Positions 23,143 through 36,656 are shown, counted from the first letter of the stretch. The stretch: 64,000 nt of DNA from Dysidea avara (GCF_963678975.1 NC_089274.1:3956001-4020000); one strand, 5' to 3'. Notes: generated by a model not told the origin, from the sequence alone. Made by a program: numbers and translations.

Positions 23143-23583
23143 ATGCTATCTAAAGTAATGGCAATGCTGATGGACACAGCTACAAGGCACAGAGGGCACA
23201 CACTCATCAGAACCCCAAAAGGCGCATCCCACTGCATGGTGAGTTTATTGTATACTACATTTACATTTCTTTCCATCAATGGAATGTACAACATACTCAG
23301 CATGACATTACAGTGTTACATAACTTTGGGAACTGTATGTACTGTTAAAGTATCCACTCACTTCAGCTCCAATTAGTTGGCTAGGGTTTTGTAGATGGGG
23401 GGAGGGGGGCTCCCTTGACTTTTCTTTTGGCTTGGTTGTCTCTTGATTGCACAATCGTGCTTTCTTTATCTAACATAGCCAGCGCTAAATGTTCTATTCA
23501 TTGTGATAGCCATAGTACTGATCTTGGTGTGGGTATTGTCATTCCCAGAGTCTGCCTTACTGGACATATACTCATACTGCAAG
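23143..23583 (+). CDS. Possible two-exon fragment with a transmembrane helix
   Basis: A 96-nt open stretch from ATG 23143 ends at GTGAGT (23239). A second exon 23479-23583 (acceptor ATCTAACATAG, donor-like GTCAGG) joins in phase 0 and encodes NVLFIVIAIVLILVWVL, a clear membrane helix. Against this, the first part resembles a repeat also present at about 9445-9530, so it may be repeat-derived. A possible last exon starts near 23908 after TGCTCTTTTCCAG. Low confidence. Confidence 0.25.
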
Positions 23584-23647
23584 GTCAGGATTTCAATCCA
23601 GTTACCATACTGTTCCTTTGATAAATCCATGTTGTGTTAAAAATTGC

Positions 23648-23845
23648 TACTGTACGCAAGGAAATTTTAACGTCAGAAAAATTTGATGAATTTAAAATTT
23701 AAATTGGTCAAATGTTTATAAGTGCCTTTAAAAGTAGAGGCTTTGTCTACAATTTCTTCATTTTCGTCAACATTTTATTCATCAAATCTGCTGAAGTGTG
23801 AATTCATCAAAATTTTCTTACGTCAAAATTTCCTTGGGTACGGTA
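23648..23845. mobile_element. 198-bp MITE with about 46-bp TIRs
   Basis: TACTGTACGCAAGGAAATTT at the left matches the reverse complement of AAATTTCCTTGGGTACGGTA at the right, with the pairing extending through TTTGATGAATT. The outer TA may be the target duplication, which would suggest a Tc1/mariner type. The interior is AT-rich and non-coding. Confidence 0.8.
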
Positions 23846-25021
23846 TTGTTACCTGATTTCTACATATTCAACCTCTGCTGGTTTCATTGTGTCTGCTCTT
23901 TTCCAGACTGTACTCTACATGGATCATATCCAGCTATAACACCTGTTCATTGGTCAGCAGTTGTGGAGTCGTTGACCAAGGATGATACACTTAACAGTTG
24001 GTAGATTATTAAATCATCAAAGCAATAGCCAATCTATTATGGCTTCTGGTAAAGTGGTCTATTGCAACCTTGATAGCACAGCTGTGTGCATGCCTCAACT
24101 CCAAAACTCAGAAACTATCTGCTAGCAGTACTTAATACTACTTATAATTATTTGGCTTTGCTGCTCACTTTCACTATTGTACTGTCTTACTTCATAGGGA
24201 CTTTTAGAATATGTTGTAAGTAGGGCATGCTAGGGCAAGCAAATTTCAGATGCTTTTGTCCCATGTGTTGCACTAGAGTAGGTATCAAACAAATTTGTTT
24301 GTACTTTGTTTGCTATACACTTGCACTATCCAGAATATCTGCACCTATACATTTTAAGCATATGGGTGTGTATTCGCATGCAAACATGATGACTCATTAC
24401 TGCTGAACATGATGACTCATCACTGTGCAACCATGATGCTTTAATTGTTGACTCATTGGTGCTGAAGTAAATAACAGAGTTGTGTGACCTGTATAGATAG
24501 GGCAGGTATATATACTATACTGTGTAATGTGCACAATAGTACATGTATTACTGGCACCATGCAGATAGTTTGCACTTGTACTCTACGTGCTTTGTGCAAT
24601 TGCTTCACCTTGCACTTTAACTGCTTCAGTAACAGGTTGGGTACTACATGGGTCATGTAAATGTGGTGTTGGTGTTAGCTTAATACTTGAGTTTCTAAGG
24701 AATTAGCTAACTTTTTACCACTATCTTAGGGCTAAGTGTGTTACTAACATACGTACACAATAGTCCTGCACTGTGTGGCATGCACGTATCAGTATCAGTG
24801 ATAGTTGTGTAAAAATTCATTTCTTTTGTTGTCAGTAAGTTAAAGGTCAGAACCTAAAATGATATTACATGTATGGTCTGCATGATAGGTACTACTAGCA
24901 CCACGTGCACATACGTAGTTTGCACCTGTGTGGTAAACATATATAACCAATGCTAGTCATGATGGGAGAGACACACAGATTTTAATATCTCATATGATTG
25001 ATTATATTTTCTTTCTTGTAT
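23846..25021. other. Intergenic, no supported gene
   Basis: Contains an imperfect triple repeat of CATGATGACTCAT-like words (24387-24450) and otherwise nothing I can assign. Confidence 0.35.
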
Positions 25022-25230
25022 TTTTTATTTATTTATTAAGGCTTTACAGCACAAGTGTTGAAGGTCTATAGGACACCTGCGGGTCCTACAGCCTGTTCAA
25101 AATTGTTACAGAAGTATGTTTGAAAAGGTGGAGAAAGGAGAAAAAAATCCATGACTGGACCTCAAACCTGCAGCCATTCAATTAATGCTCGAACGCTTAC
25201 AGGAGTCTGCCAGGTGGTCAGGATGTTTTC
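25022..25230 (-). mobile_element. tRNA-type SINE, fuller copy
   Basis: Read on the minus strand: a head with GGTTTGAGGTCC (like a pol III B box GGTTCGANTCC), a body, then CAGCACTTGTGCTGTAAAGCC and a tail of AATAAATAAATA. The tail portion is repeated at 15214-15272. The A box is not clear. Confidence 0.5.
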
Positions 25231-25587
25231 TCCTTGTCAATTTCATGTGTATGTATCCATAGGAACTCTAGACAGTGACTTATTACCTCAAAGTACCCCA
25301 TGTGAAACCAAATGGATATTAGTATGTGTTCCAAAGAAGTCCCAGTTATGAGTTTAAAGTGCATGTTGTTGCCTTACCAAACCATGCATAAAAGTGAGTA
25401 AAACTTTGCCTGTATTTTCCGTGGAGGCTAGTTTTCTGTGGACGAGGCAAGCAAAATTTTCATCCAAAGTACTTTACCAGCCAAGGGAAGAGAAGCCATA
25501 CCTATTGTATCTCACGTTGCACAGGCTGACCAATTGTCTTTTTCATGACCACGTACACTGAGTTGAAATCATGGTTTCAACTTCATG

Positions 25588-25593
25588 CGTGTG

Positions 25594-25688
<95 letters not shown>
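25588..25688. repeat. (TG)n microsatellite
   Basis: About 100 bp of nearly pure TG. It is followed at 25894-25940 by two copies of a 23-bp unit ACTTCATCGCATGATGGCAC... Confidence 0.95.
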
Positions 25689-25692
<4 letters not shown>

Positions 25693-25940
25693 AAAGACAG
25701 CTTTTACAGTGATACAGTGAGTGAGGATTAAAGTCTTGAAGGTCTAAAAGGTGAGCTTTAATGAAATGTTATGAAGTGTTAGCAAAACACCATCAGGGAA
25801 TTTGTGTGGCTTTGTTACCACACTGGTGATGAAGGGTGTGTGGATAACACATCAGTGAAGGTCTGTGGATAACATGTGAAATAATTACCCTTTCTTCATC
25901 GCATGATGGCACCATACTTCATCGCATGATGGCACCATCA

Positions 25941-27420
25941 AAGCTATCAAAGATGTTGAAGGTAGCAATGTATATAATAGAATTAGTAAGTCAACAACCA
26001 AATTAGACCCTGAGCAACTAGTGACGTGGGTATAGATTATAGAGGGCTGTAATCTATGACTTGGGGCATCTACATATACTGAACATTCAGTGGGATATTG
26101 TTATCAAGCCACTGCTTGACTCAATAGTTGTGAACTTAAGGACCTCACAGTAAAGATGAACAAAACACACCTTGGATGTGGAAATATAGATTCATGGATG
26201 TAGCTTATATATTGAATGCCGTCATAGGAGGTTTTGAACATTGCTATAGTACAGGAAGTCATAAATGTCATATGGACCAGTATTCATAACTCTACAATGT
26301 TGGGATTTAATTAAAGTGATATTGACACCATTAAATTCAGCGCATTTTTCTGCACAAGATGATACTAATTTGTGGTAAGTTTGGTGCGAGCGGTAAATGA
26401 CATTATCTGTTTCCATGGTAATAGTTGTTCTTTTTTATTAAAGGTCGGACAAAAGAGGTTAGCTACCACTTGTTTCTAGACTTTGGTTTTGGTTGGGTGA
26501 TAATCTAAAAGGTTTGATAAAGGATCTGGAGTAGTGTAAGTGTAGATTTGTCACATTTTGGCTGGTTTACTAATTAATGCACCATGTATGTATTTATTTA
26601 TTCATTTCTTTCACACTTGTACACTTTACTTTCGACTCAAAGCACCTCTTATGGTATGTTTTGAGGATGGTGAAGTATAACACACAATGTAAGAGCAATT
26701 TAAATATTACCAGATTTGTGCCTGTTTTCATTAATTATTCATATTCCTTAAACACTGTTGTGGCATGCTCATTATGACTACTATATTCTACCCACTTGTT
26801 TGTGTTGACTAAAACTGTACAGTGAGACAAGAAAATTATGTCAAGCCTACCACTTTAATAATGTATATTGTGTTATTGCTTCACGTCCAACACGCACCTT
26901 TACAAACAATCCTGGTGGACTCACTAATTACCAATTTGTCAAAAACCATACAGTTTTGTATGCCAGAAATACTACAAAGCACACAGTAAGGGTAAAACAT
27001 TGGCAGAACAGGGAGGAAGAATTTTTAAATGTCTTGGAATTAACTTAACCTACCTGTCCATAACTTTCATATACGTACAATAAAAATTCAAAAATCCGGT
27101 CACAATTTTTTTTAGTTAGTCAAAGTACTTAATCCATACACAATATCAACAAGATTGTATATTCATGAATCCTTTAATTTCTCATTAAACACAGACATGT
27201 ACAAACAAAGATTTGCTCATAAATCAACAAAGCAAAAATTCAAAAATCCGGTCAACAGTTTTGTAGCAATGGGCAAGGTGATGCAGCATAATATAAAGTT
27301 GCAAGTACTGATGATGAAGTATACAGCAGAAATTTCTTTTCAAGGTACGTAATCATTAAGTTTCAGTACAAAGCCATACAACACAGTGTACATGCACTTT
27401 GACAGCTTCATAATTAGTTG
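25941..27420. other. Intergenic with weak exon-like frames
   Basis: A minus-strand frame starting in a good ATG context (ACCATGG, 26416) runs 64 codons to 26222 with three Cys and the motif CAEFNG. No splice or homology support, so not called. AAATTCAAAAATCCGGTCA occurs twice, near 27082 and 27237. Confidence 0.3.
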
Positions 27421-27421
27421 T

Positions 27422-27756
27422 TTATATAGCTAATTGTTGTGCTGAAATATCAAGCAGGAGTGATCCATTATGTTGAATTGGTGCAATTTTAAAATATACA
27501 TGTGAATGTGGACGTTTATGACTTCCTGCACTATTATACTGCAAGTCATTTAAGATGGAATTATGGAGATACTGGGGGGTGTAACTAGTCACTGTACTGC
27601 ATGGACTACTGGACTGACATATTTTTTTGTTGTTACTCATTCTGAGGTTGGGTCTTGCTAGCCAAGGGCCTTCAGAAAACTTGCAGTTTGCTACTAAAAT
27701 GATGAGTGTGAGGAGTGTAGTAAGCAAAAACTGACTTCTAGTGATTTCATGTTCTT
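27422..27756 (-). pseudogene. Gene fragment with membrane segment, inverted arm 1
   Basis: On the minus strand an acceptor-like TGTACTGTAG precedes an open frame with FLLTTLLTLIILVANCKF (membrane or signal-like) then SEGPWLA, SNNKKICQSS and on to a stop at 27422. No domain recognised. A diverged inverted copy of its first half is at 28136-28312. It could be the last exon of a small membrane protein or a relic. Confidence 0.4.
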
Positions 27757-28135
27757 CTACAGTACATATACCTATACTCCTTATCAGTATGCTGCAGGGA
27801 ATGTGCTAGTTATGGTTAACCAGCAATAAAATCTTGGAGGTAGTAGTAAGCTGTACAATGCTAATAAATTTGGTCACATATTATAGTACGCCAACCAGCA
27901 CATGTAAGAACTAATCACAATAGCAGAAAAATCCTACAGTTGTGCAATGAGTTTGTATATTGTATGTAGGAACAAATTTAGCTACAATGGAGGATAGGTT
28001 ATGTCCCAGGGGTTAGTTCAAGGATGCAGTGTATCATAGGTAGGGCAAATAATTTAGTAAAGTGATTTTTGGTTAGCTATTATCCAAAACACAATACTAA
28101 GAAATGTATAAGTGCTGTAGAACATAACAAGTAAT

Positions 28136-28624
28136 AAAATCACTAGAAGTCAGTTTTTGCTTACTCCACTCCTCACACTCATCATTTTAGTAGCAGACTA
28201 CAAGTTTTCTAAAGGCCCTTGGCTAGCAACACTCAATGAAACCAACCTCAGTATGTGTAAAAACCAAAAATATGTCAGTCCAGTAGTCCAATCCAGTGAT
28301 TAGTTATACCAGATACTGGGTCAGCAGGGTCACATCAAACTGTAATTGACGTTTAATTACCAGCTGGCCACACTGGTCATCATAACCAACAATTTTACGA
28401 ATTTTGTGACTGCTCTATTAGAGTCAGTGCAAGAATACTGTCATCATATTTTGTTACTATACAGAACATTTCAAGAATACAGCTGTAAGCAGAAAAACAT
28501 AGCACAGACCATAGGGACTAATAAACTTTCTTTAATTAATAATGAATCACGTTTTAGAAGTCAAATATGTCAGACCAGTAGTAGTGTGAATATAGTTTAC
28601 AATTGTATGGATTTCATTAACTAG
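28136..28624 (+). pseudogene. Inverted partner fragment (arm 2), broken
   Basis: The first 175 nt match the minus strand of 27575-27745 (ITRSQFLL, TLIILVA, FSKGPWLA), then a stop follows at about 28302. A short second echo (SRFRSQICQTSS) ends near 28560-28600. Two inverted copies about 390 bp apart suggest an inverted duplication of one exon. Confidence 0.4.
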
Positions 28625-30340
28625 ATAAAGGGCCATCTATAACCACTAAATACATCAAAGCAAATAAAGTGAATGTAAATATAACTGCTGCTGATATATG
28701 AGTACAATTATTTTGATATACTATAATAAAGCAGTACTAACTGTGTATACTTAGCTAAGGAACAAAAAACACTGATCTGTTTTCTACACTACATAACATG
28801 CATGGTTGTTAGTGTTAGTGGCTATATTGTGTTGCAGTATGTCATAACTTTATAAACTACATAGATTAATCTGTATTTAAGTAATTCCTAATAGTATCAC
28901 ACTAACTGTGTTCTTAGTTCAGGAGTTTCGGTGTTGCAGTATAGTTTAACAAAAAGAAGCTGCATGTTATAATATACTAAGTAACAGACTGACAGCCTTT
29001 ATGAAGATGTTCTATATTCATAGAATTCATTCCCAAAGTCTTGATGTTGATATTTATACATGTGGAATAAATATCTGCAATGTCAGTCATTCCAACAGAC
29101 ATATAGCCAATGATATGTGGAATACTATATGGTTTGTTGAGCCAGTATACCTCAAAACGGACTGTTTACTTTTAGAAGAGCAAGCAGTCAACTTACACAA
29201 GTATATATTATGGTGGATATATGGGTATATATATGATACAATTCGATATTAGCAATTCTTTACTTCTCCATTTTATTGACCACCCACTTTTTTTTCAAAT
29301 AAAAATTGTATTGCCTAAGATATGTTATCAGGAGCCCTAAGTGGTACTAATGAAGCTATTGTATTATGCCACCTTATTATTATTGGTGGTCATGTCTGTA
29401 GACTATAGTACAGATTAAATTCTGTTGCAGTCTTTATACGTGAATTGTTAATCTGCAACAATGTCAAAGTGTACATGTATATACGTATTATATTTTCTCA
29501 CATGATAGCTATATACTTATAATCCTCAAATTCAAGTGTTATATGCATGGGGCTATATAGGAAATTTCATTCACAATTCACTCTGAGTTTTGCATTGTGT
29601 ATATACATTATACATGGTATATAGTGTCATGCAGCCAATAAAACTGTGCATACATTGACAGGAAGAGTATTCATGCATGCATAGACCCTTCTCCAACAAA
29701 TATTCTAAATGTTAATGAAATGGATAGACTTAAAGAACAAATATTGAATATTCTAAATGTACATATTTGATTCACAAACACTTACAATTAAGTCTTTGTA
29801 GGAAATAAAACTGCTTCATTTGTGCTAATCTGTTGGTACAACTACAACAAGCCCCATTTTTATGACAAAATATTTCATAAAGTTTTAAAGTCTATTGCTT
29901 TACCACTGTATAAAGTATGTCTATTCAAAGTTATATACTAAATTCTACTTGTATACTTTTAAACTTCATTGTTAAAGCCCCCCACCTCCCTCTTTGACCT
30001 GCTTCACTGTCACTGCATCATGTTGTACAAAGTGCTCTAGCTCAGTATGAAAAGATTGTATACATGCAGCAGACATGCGGGACATGCCACACTTTGTAAA
30101 TAAAATGGAAAATGCATACTGATATTTGGATATTATGAAATGTATATACACAGGCAAGACATGCACGCAGTGCTATAAGATTCTCCATAAACAACCAAAC
30201 AGGAATGATGTGATGATCACCAAGGTAGATTTTTAAGTTACATTTAGATAATGGTTGACTGCATGGAACATTTTGCTAGGAATGTATCAAAATTTGTGGC
30301 CAACTCTTGTTGCCAGTAAAACACCTGTTGTCTTACCAAA
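28625..30340. other. Intergenic, no supported gene
   Basis: Very AT-rich; short direct repeats only (AATATTCTAAATGT twice near 29700-29760). No exon with both splice sites and convincing composition seen. Confidence 0.35.
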
Positions 30341-30949
30341 ACAAAAATCCTAGCTGTGTATTTTGCAAATATCTACCCTACAAGTCACAATCTGCATAGC
30401 TAAAGCACTACATGGTGTTTATCGATTAATTTTTAGGCCAGACAAACTTGATTACTTGTTTCTCATCCACAGGAATTCGAATTTCTATGTGTGGGGCAGG
30501 AGGTCATTTTTTATTTATTTAAAGAAACTGCTCTATAAATCCAACTGTCTGTTACTATAAAGATTAGCTAAAGCCTTTTGACTACAGCTAATACTTACGT
30601 TTTACCACTGTTTCTGAGGTGCAAGGGACGTTTGCTGTGCTGTAAAATAATAGCCAGCCCTCTATATCTTAGTATCAAAATACGTGAGCACGTGATTGAT
30701 AACAGCAATAATGAAATTAGAGGTGGTGGGGTAAAAAGGGATGCGGGCGGGGATGAGAAACAATTAATCAAGTTTTCCTGACCTAATATCTTCTTCTGAA
30801 AAAAGGGTGTAGCTAGCTACAAGTAGGCATTCCAGTATCCAAGATTTTTTAATAAAAAAAATCTCCGTATATTCCCCAATAGAACCCTGGCACAAAATAA
30901 CAACTCGTGTTTAACTTGGGATTGCTCCGTCGTCCGAGCTCCAGTGAGG

Positions 30950-31025
30950 ATGAAAATCGCTGTGGGGTTTGTCCACACGCTGATCATCATGAAAATCTTA
31001 GTTTTATCATGCACGTTACATATAA
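30950..31025 (+). CDS. Possible signal-peptide first exon
   Basis: ATG at 30950 opens MKIAVGFVHTLIIMKILVLS, a plausible secretory leader, followed directly by a consensus donor GTAAGT (31026). No downstream exon was matched. The region (30.4-31.86 kb) is specific to copy B. It could be chance. Confidence 0.25.
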
Positions 31026-32036
31026 GTAAGTTTTGTGTCGTTTTGTAATCTTTTCAAGCCATGCAATGTATGTAGAATACAGTAAAACTTTAAAAAACGT
31101 ACTGTTTGGTGGAAGGTAGTCACTGGTGCTTACTTTAAAGTGCGTAGTTACTTCGCTCGGGTTAGCGATTTTCAGCTCCAGAGCAATTTTCTGATGGCTG
31201 TGTCATCAGCTCAAAAGTATAAACCACTTCAAAGTCGGATAACAATGCCATAATTGAAACCACAACTCCACCTTAAGTATTGTTGCATCATTGTGGCACC
31301 TCCACTTTAGTTGTTTACCTTTATAAGTTGTTAACTTGATGTTTGTACTTACTTGAGATAGCCACTTGCCTATGGGTATACACCATTGTATTGAGAAGTG
31401 TGCAGTGGGTGAAACATATTTGCTCACCACAAAGCATACAAAGATCACTGAGATCCGATACGATCTGAAGTTACTCTCATTACATGTACAAACTTGTAGC
31501 TAGAAGCAACTGCAGTTTCAAGATAGTCCAGATTGCTAGATGGCTTCCTGATTTAATTGTGCCATTTTTCCCTTTTAAATGTATGAGGAGCCCCGGAGAA
31601 AAAATGTACCTTTTTTTCAGTTTTTAAGCACTGTGCATGCCAAAGTAGCTAATTCCAACCCAACAGACTATATATTTCTGAGATCAGCAATCAATACTCT
31701 ATCTATTGAGCATATAAAAAGCCCATTTTTCCAAAATTTAAAAATCGGGCTGGAATGCCTACTACAAAGTAGAAAATACATAACTGCATGTTACACAGTA
31801 AATATATATAGTAAGAATCTTGGGTTCATCCATTCTATGCATAATATAGCTACAACACTTTTGGTTTAGGTTTCACATTCGGCCATAGAATTTTGAATCA
31901 CGTGCGATAACCATATAAAACATCGGCGCACCCACTGAGGATGTTCATACTTGCATGAGAACTAGCTAGCTATATATATAGCCATAGATAATACATACTA
32001 TAGCGAGGCCACTAGTCTGAGTCAGTGTAAAAGGAA

Positions 32037-32258
32037 ATGACTGAAATTGATCCTGTAGAATTTCTTAAGCCGGAAAATCTGGTAAATGTGCTGAAGGGAT
32101 GGAAAGATATATACGACCATTTGGAGAAAGTTTGTGAAAATCACAAAGGCTACGACAGTGACGACCCGTATACACCTATCACGTACGAAAGTCTTACTAT
32201 CAACATCTACGGCAACATAACAGTGAACGACACCTTAACCACATTAAGCATGTGGGAA
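32037..32258 (+). CDS. Unrecognised 229-aa protein, copy B, exon 1 of 4
   Basis: Paralogue of 320-550, three codons shorter, same GGAAATGA start context and same GTAAGT donor in phase 0. Exons 32037-32258, 43730-43892, 45422-45549 and 50838-51014 (222+163+128+177 nt) join in frame to 229 residues, the same total as copy A although individual exons differ by 3-12 nt. Most differences are substitutions, and the frame is intact throughout. The much longer intron 1 (11.5 kb) includes the nested transposons at 34962-40070. Function unknown; see copy A for the tentative beta-trefoil reading. Confidence 0.75.
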
Positions 32259-33112
32259 GTAAGTCTCAGTAGCTAAGACTATAAGTAAGTCTGTAAGTCT
32301 CAGGATGCAGTCTTTCTTGATGATATAGCTACTATGTGGCGAGTCAGTAAGGCGTGCACGTGGTCCAAGTCATGAGGAGTTTTCGGCATGCAGGCTCAGC
32401 CGACTCCAGAGCTTTCATTGGCGGCACTGGGCGAGCAAGCACTAGACCAATTCTTTTTTCCGCGTTGCGGTGCGGTGCCAGTCTGGATAAGGGTGTTTTT
32501 GCTTCCAATTGCATAATAGCTACTTTTGTCATGGTGATCAAATTACACAGGGTAATAGTATAGCTAGATATAGACTATTATATACTATACCTAGTTCGAT
32601 ACTGAGTACTTGTGCATGGTTATTGTGCCTAGTAGACAATTAGTGAACCTCAATGCTGAAAATTTCTCAATGAAGATTGGTAGTTTGAATAAAGCTTGAA
32701 TTATAGTAACAGCTGAAATGTTACATTTTTTAATCCATAACACATGGCAATTGCATGGACAATGTAAACAAAATACCATGCACGTATTGAAATTTCCAAT
32801 TCTTCATAAAAAATACTTGATACAAAATATCAGACATTCTGCTATTGCCAAGAATCGATATTTTATTACTTGTATTGCCCACCTAGAAAAGGAGATCTGA
32901 CTAGGTGAGGGTATAGCCTTAATATTTCCAGAAAGAAAAATATCGTGTGGCTGCAGTGACCTTCAAAAGCCACTTGGTACCAGTATACTCCTGATGACAC
33001 CATGTTGTGTGCATCCAGAAGTCATTGTGCATATTTAACTCAGTGTCATTACATAGAGAGCATGGGCCATGAACTATTATTGTGTGGTTGTGATTTAGAG
33101 AGTTAACCTTCA

Positions 33113-33113
<1 letters not shown>

Positions 33114-33162
<49 letters not shown>
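33114..33162. repeat. (TA)n microsatellite
   Basis: About 48 bp of alternating TA in intron 1 of copy B. The homologous place in copy A (about 1945-1955) has only GGATATATGTAG, so it expanded after duplication. Confidence 0.9.
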
Positions 33163-33166
<4 letters not shown>

Positions 33167-35446
33167 TATTCTCCTAGAGACAGTGTTGGCGTAGTTACTT
33201 TGTAAAAGCCATAACTCGTTACAATCATATTGCAACAGAAACTATTTATAGTTACAATTATAAGATTATAAGTATTACCCATAACTGTATATTAAATATT
33301 GGAACCTCTATTATCTGGGCACCAGGACCTCTGTTGTCTGGACATGCAGACCAATCTATATTGGACATAATGAAGCTTGGGCAACCTAAAGGTTGCTGCT
33401 AGGTGATGATGCCCAGGCTTAAGTCAGTTATGTATTTTTCTTTTGTCATTTGGTCGGGAAAAGGACATTTGAGAGTGTATTTAAGAGATTATTCAAGAGA
33501 GTGTAGAGAGTGTATACAATGAGTGTATTCATATGATTGCTTCTCCATAGCACTGAGTAGAACTTGTAAGGTTTGAGGTTGAGTTTGCAAGGTTTGAGGT
33601 TAACCAACTGAATTTCCTGTCCATCAAAAAATTCCAGATAGCTATTGATATATGTTATCAGACTGTCTTCCGACTAAATGACAAAGAAAAATTTAATGCA
33701 GTGTGTTGACGAGACTAGTTATATATAGATATTACTTTGTGTGATCATCCAGCTGTGACATATGCAACTACCATCTATTGGTGATTGTGTTGTTTGAACA
33801 ATGGGTAAATCTGTTATAATTGTATTAATGAGACAGTAAACTTCATTCATTAGTTGAGATGTGCTTCATTTCTTCATTGTGGCTAGACATTACTCAGTGG
33901 ACTATAACTCAATTAGCTACAAAGTATATAGTAATAAAATTTCTTTGAGGAAATAAATTCATCATACTTTCAAGTACCACATGTGGCAGCAGTGAGACAT
34001 TTCATTTTTGGCCCTAAGGTATGATATAAGCTCTGGAGTACATTCTTCCATGACAATACTCCAAGCCTCAATAAGCTTAATACATTTTTGACCTTTTAAA
34101 AAATTCTGTGGTTGTGTAACCATATTGTATGTTCCAATAAATAGTGTACTGCCCCAAAGCCTACCCTAAACGTTGGTGGTGGTCTGGGATAAATCTGGCA
34201 ATCTTGTGTAGTGAAGCAATAAAATTAATTGTTGTTTTTTTTAGTAATAATGCTAGTGATATTGTTATAAACCATGATTAGTAAGTTCACTACTAGCTAA
34301 AGTGTTAATTTGACAAAGAGCCCTACCAGATTATTGTACTGTTAAACCTATCTCTCTTTGCACCAATCAACACGTATCAATATCGCCTTTTGCCACAAAA
34401 CCATGTCAGCATTATCACTTCACTACACAAGATTGCCTTGACAGCAGACCACCACCAGCATATAGGAAAGGCTTTGATCTATTTGCTAAGTAAGTACACT
34501 GTTTATAACATGGTATGGTTGCACAACCACGGAATTTTAATAAATGATTAAAAATGTACAGGAACCTATTGAGGTTGTGGTATTTTCAAGAAGGAACAGA
34601 AGAACTTTGTGGTGGAGGAGCAGGGTGGGGGTGGGGCTTTGATGTTGATAGGTAATAAGATCAAGAATTTATTATTAAGAGGAGCTAGTTATGGATCTAG
34701 ACTCGCTGCTATATGTAGCTATTAACTACTTCCACCTAGAATTGATATATTCCTGTGTTTCAATTGCTGCGTTTACAGTTCTAAGCTAATGCATTACTGA
34801 AACTCACAAAATCAAAAATATTTTATTGGCCCAAAAATAAAATTACTTTTTTTTGCGTGTGATGTTGATCATGTTATCACTTATAGGCAGTGTTGAAGGT
34901 AATAGGTTATGTAATATTATTACCCTTTGTGGTAACTAAGTAATTATAACTAAGCAAAATACTGTATTTCTATATTTATAAACCATTAAAAATATTTCGT
35001 CAAAGCTAGCATCTGACAAAAATTAATTACGCGATAAATTTTTACCAACATAATATTAGAGAGGTTGAATGAATTCAGTTAATTGCTTTCTGGCCACCTG
35101 GATTGAGGTTTGGCCGTTGGCGTGTCAAGCATATGTCTTTGCTGCAGTCTTTTAAAAACAAGGGCCTCCTTCATCCTAGAGGAGAGCTGTCTTCGTCTAT
35201 TTTTCCGCACAAGCGATAGCATTGGTAATGATGCCATTCCATGATAGACAGCTACTACAGGACACATTAAATGAAGTATATATACACAAATATGCAAGTT
35301 GCATAGAATGAGCTTCTAGCTACAGCAATTCCACTCCAGTCCATTGCTTGATTTGTGACAGACAACTTCTGAATCTGGGGTGCAGCCTCCATGGAGCGGA
35401 GATGCCACACTTCAGTTTCACTGCTTGTCATTCTGCTTCTCCTATA

Positions 35447-35578
35447 TGTAAAGCAGTGACAACTAGCTCGATAATGAATAATAATTGAAAAGTAATCAAT
35501 CACACTTACAACTTATAATCATGTTACAAAGATCAATTACGTAATTACTAACTATAATTATACTCTGATGTCATTACA
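35447..35578 (-). repeat. 3' LTR of retrotransposon 1
   Basis: 132 bp, identical to 39793-39924 except CAACTTATAATC versus CAACGTATAATC. Very short for a Ty3-type LTR. Confidence 0.9.
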
Positions 35579-35636
35579 CACTTCCCCCCTTAGAAACAGA
35601 AGAATAGAAGAGAACAAGATTACATAAAGAAACAGC

Positions 35637-36656
35637 TCAATCATCAACTTGACCATAGCGCACTACAGGTTTCACAACACGTCCACTGTGGGTCACGACA
35701 GGAGGAGAAGCATTGTGTGACACAACAGGAGATGTGGGTCTGCTGTGCAAATCCTCAACATCCAATTGTTCAAACAGTGGAGGGCTCCAGGTTGTTATCT
35801 GACCACCACTGCTGTCTTTCATTTCAAGCAAGGGACGAACACGATTGACATGCACCACTCTGGTGGTGTTTCCCCTCTTAATGGCAACAGTTAAAGAACT
35901 CTTGATCTCGGTTACTGTCCAACGAGGATCCAGCTTTTGTGCTGTGGGGTCTTGTAGCAGCACTTGTTGTCCTATAGTGAGCGGTTCACATGGGCTGCAA
36001 TTGTATGAATATTGTTGATCACTAGCTGATCTTACAATGTTTGCTTCCACTAGCTCCCTCAACTCTATCAGCTTGTGTTGGAGTGATGAGCTATAAGTGG
36101 CAGGGTCAATAGAAGTAACCTCCCTCAAGATTGGAATGTGAGGAGATGGAGGGTTGGTGCCAAAGAGCACCTCATATGGAGAGACTCCTGTTGAAGCATG
36201 GCGGCTAGTGCGGTAGAAGAATAGCAACAGTTGTAAGTGATCCTCCCAGTCATTTCCTTTATCTGCAAGTGTTCTTAGGAGAGTAAGTAGGGATCGATTC
36301 ATCCTCTCCACAAGGCCATCACCCATAGGGTGGTAGGGTGTTGTATGTGACTCCTTCACACCAAATGCAAGGCATAGGTCACGTAGGATGTGGCTCTCAA
36401 AGTTCCTGCCTTGACCGGAGTGGAGCTTGCTAGGAGGACCTACAAGGGCAAAGATATTGTCCTGTAATGTTTGCACTATCCTGTCAGCCTTTTGGTCAGG
36501 TATTGCATATGCAAAAGGCCACTTTAAGAAGTAATCTTGGGTAACAAGAATGTATTGGTTGCCACGTGAAGAAGGTGGGACTTTCAAGATGTCAACAGCT
36601 ACCATTTCCCAGGGTCTAGTAGCGATTATTGGTTGCATAGGTACTGGTTTTGGCAA
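35637..36656 (-). pseudogene. Integrase region of retrotransposon 1
   Basis: Catalytic core: VAVDIL carries the first Asp, the GLVERMNRS block carries the Glu, and YHPMGDG lies between. At the second Asp position (normally S-D-Q-G in this family) the sequence reads HSGQGRNFES, so Asp is replaced by Gly, which should abolish strand transfer. The C-terminal part has the GVSPYEVLFG block and a basic tail. The zinc-binding N-terminal part upstream (36660-37010) is broken by stops and shifts; only HDWSGHQG is still legible. Confidence 0.85.

Noticed and set aside
26222..26416. 64-codon minus-strand frame with a good ATG context
   Set aside because: No splice partner, homology or composition strong enough to call it a gene.
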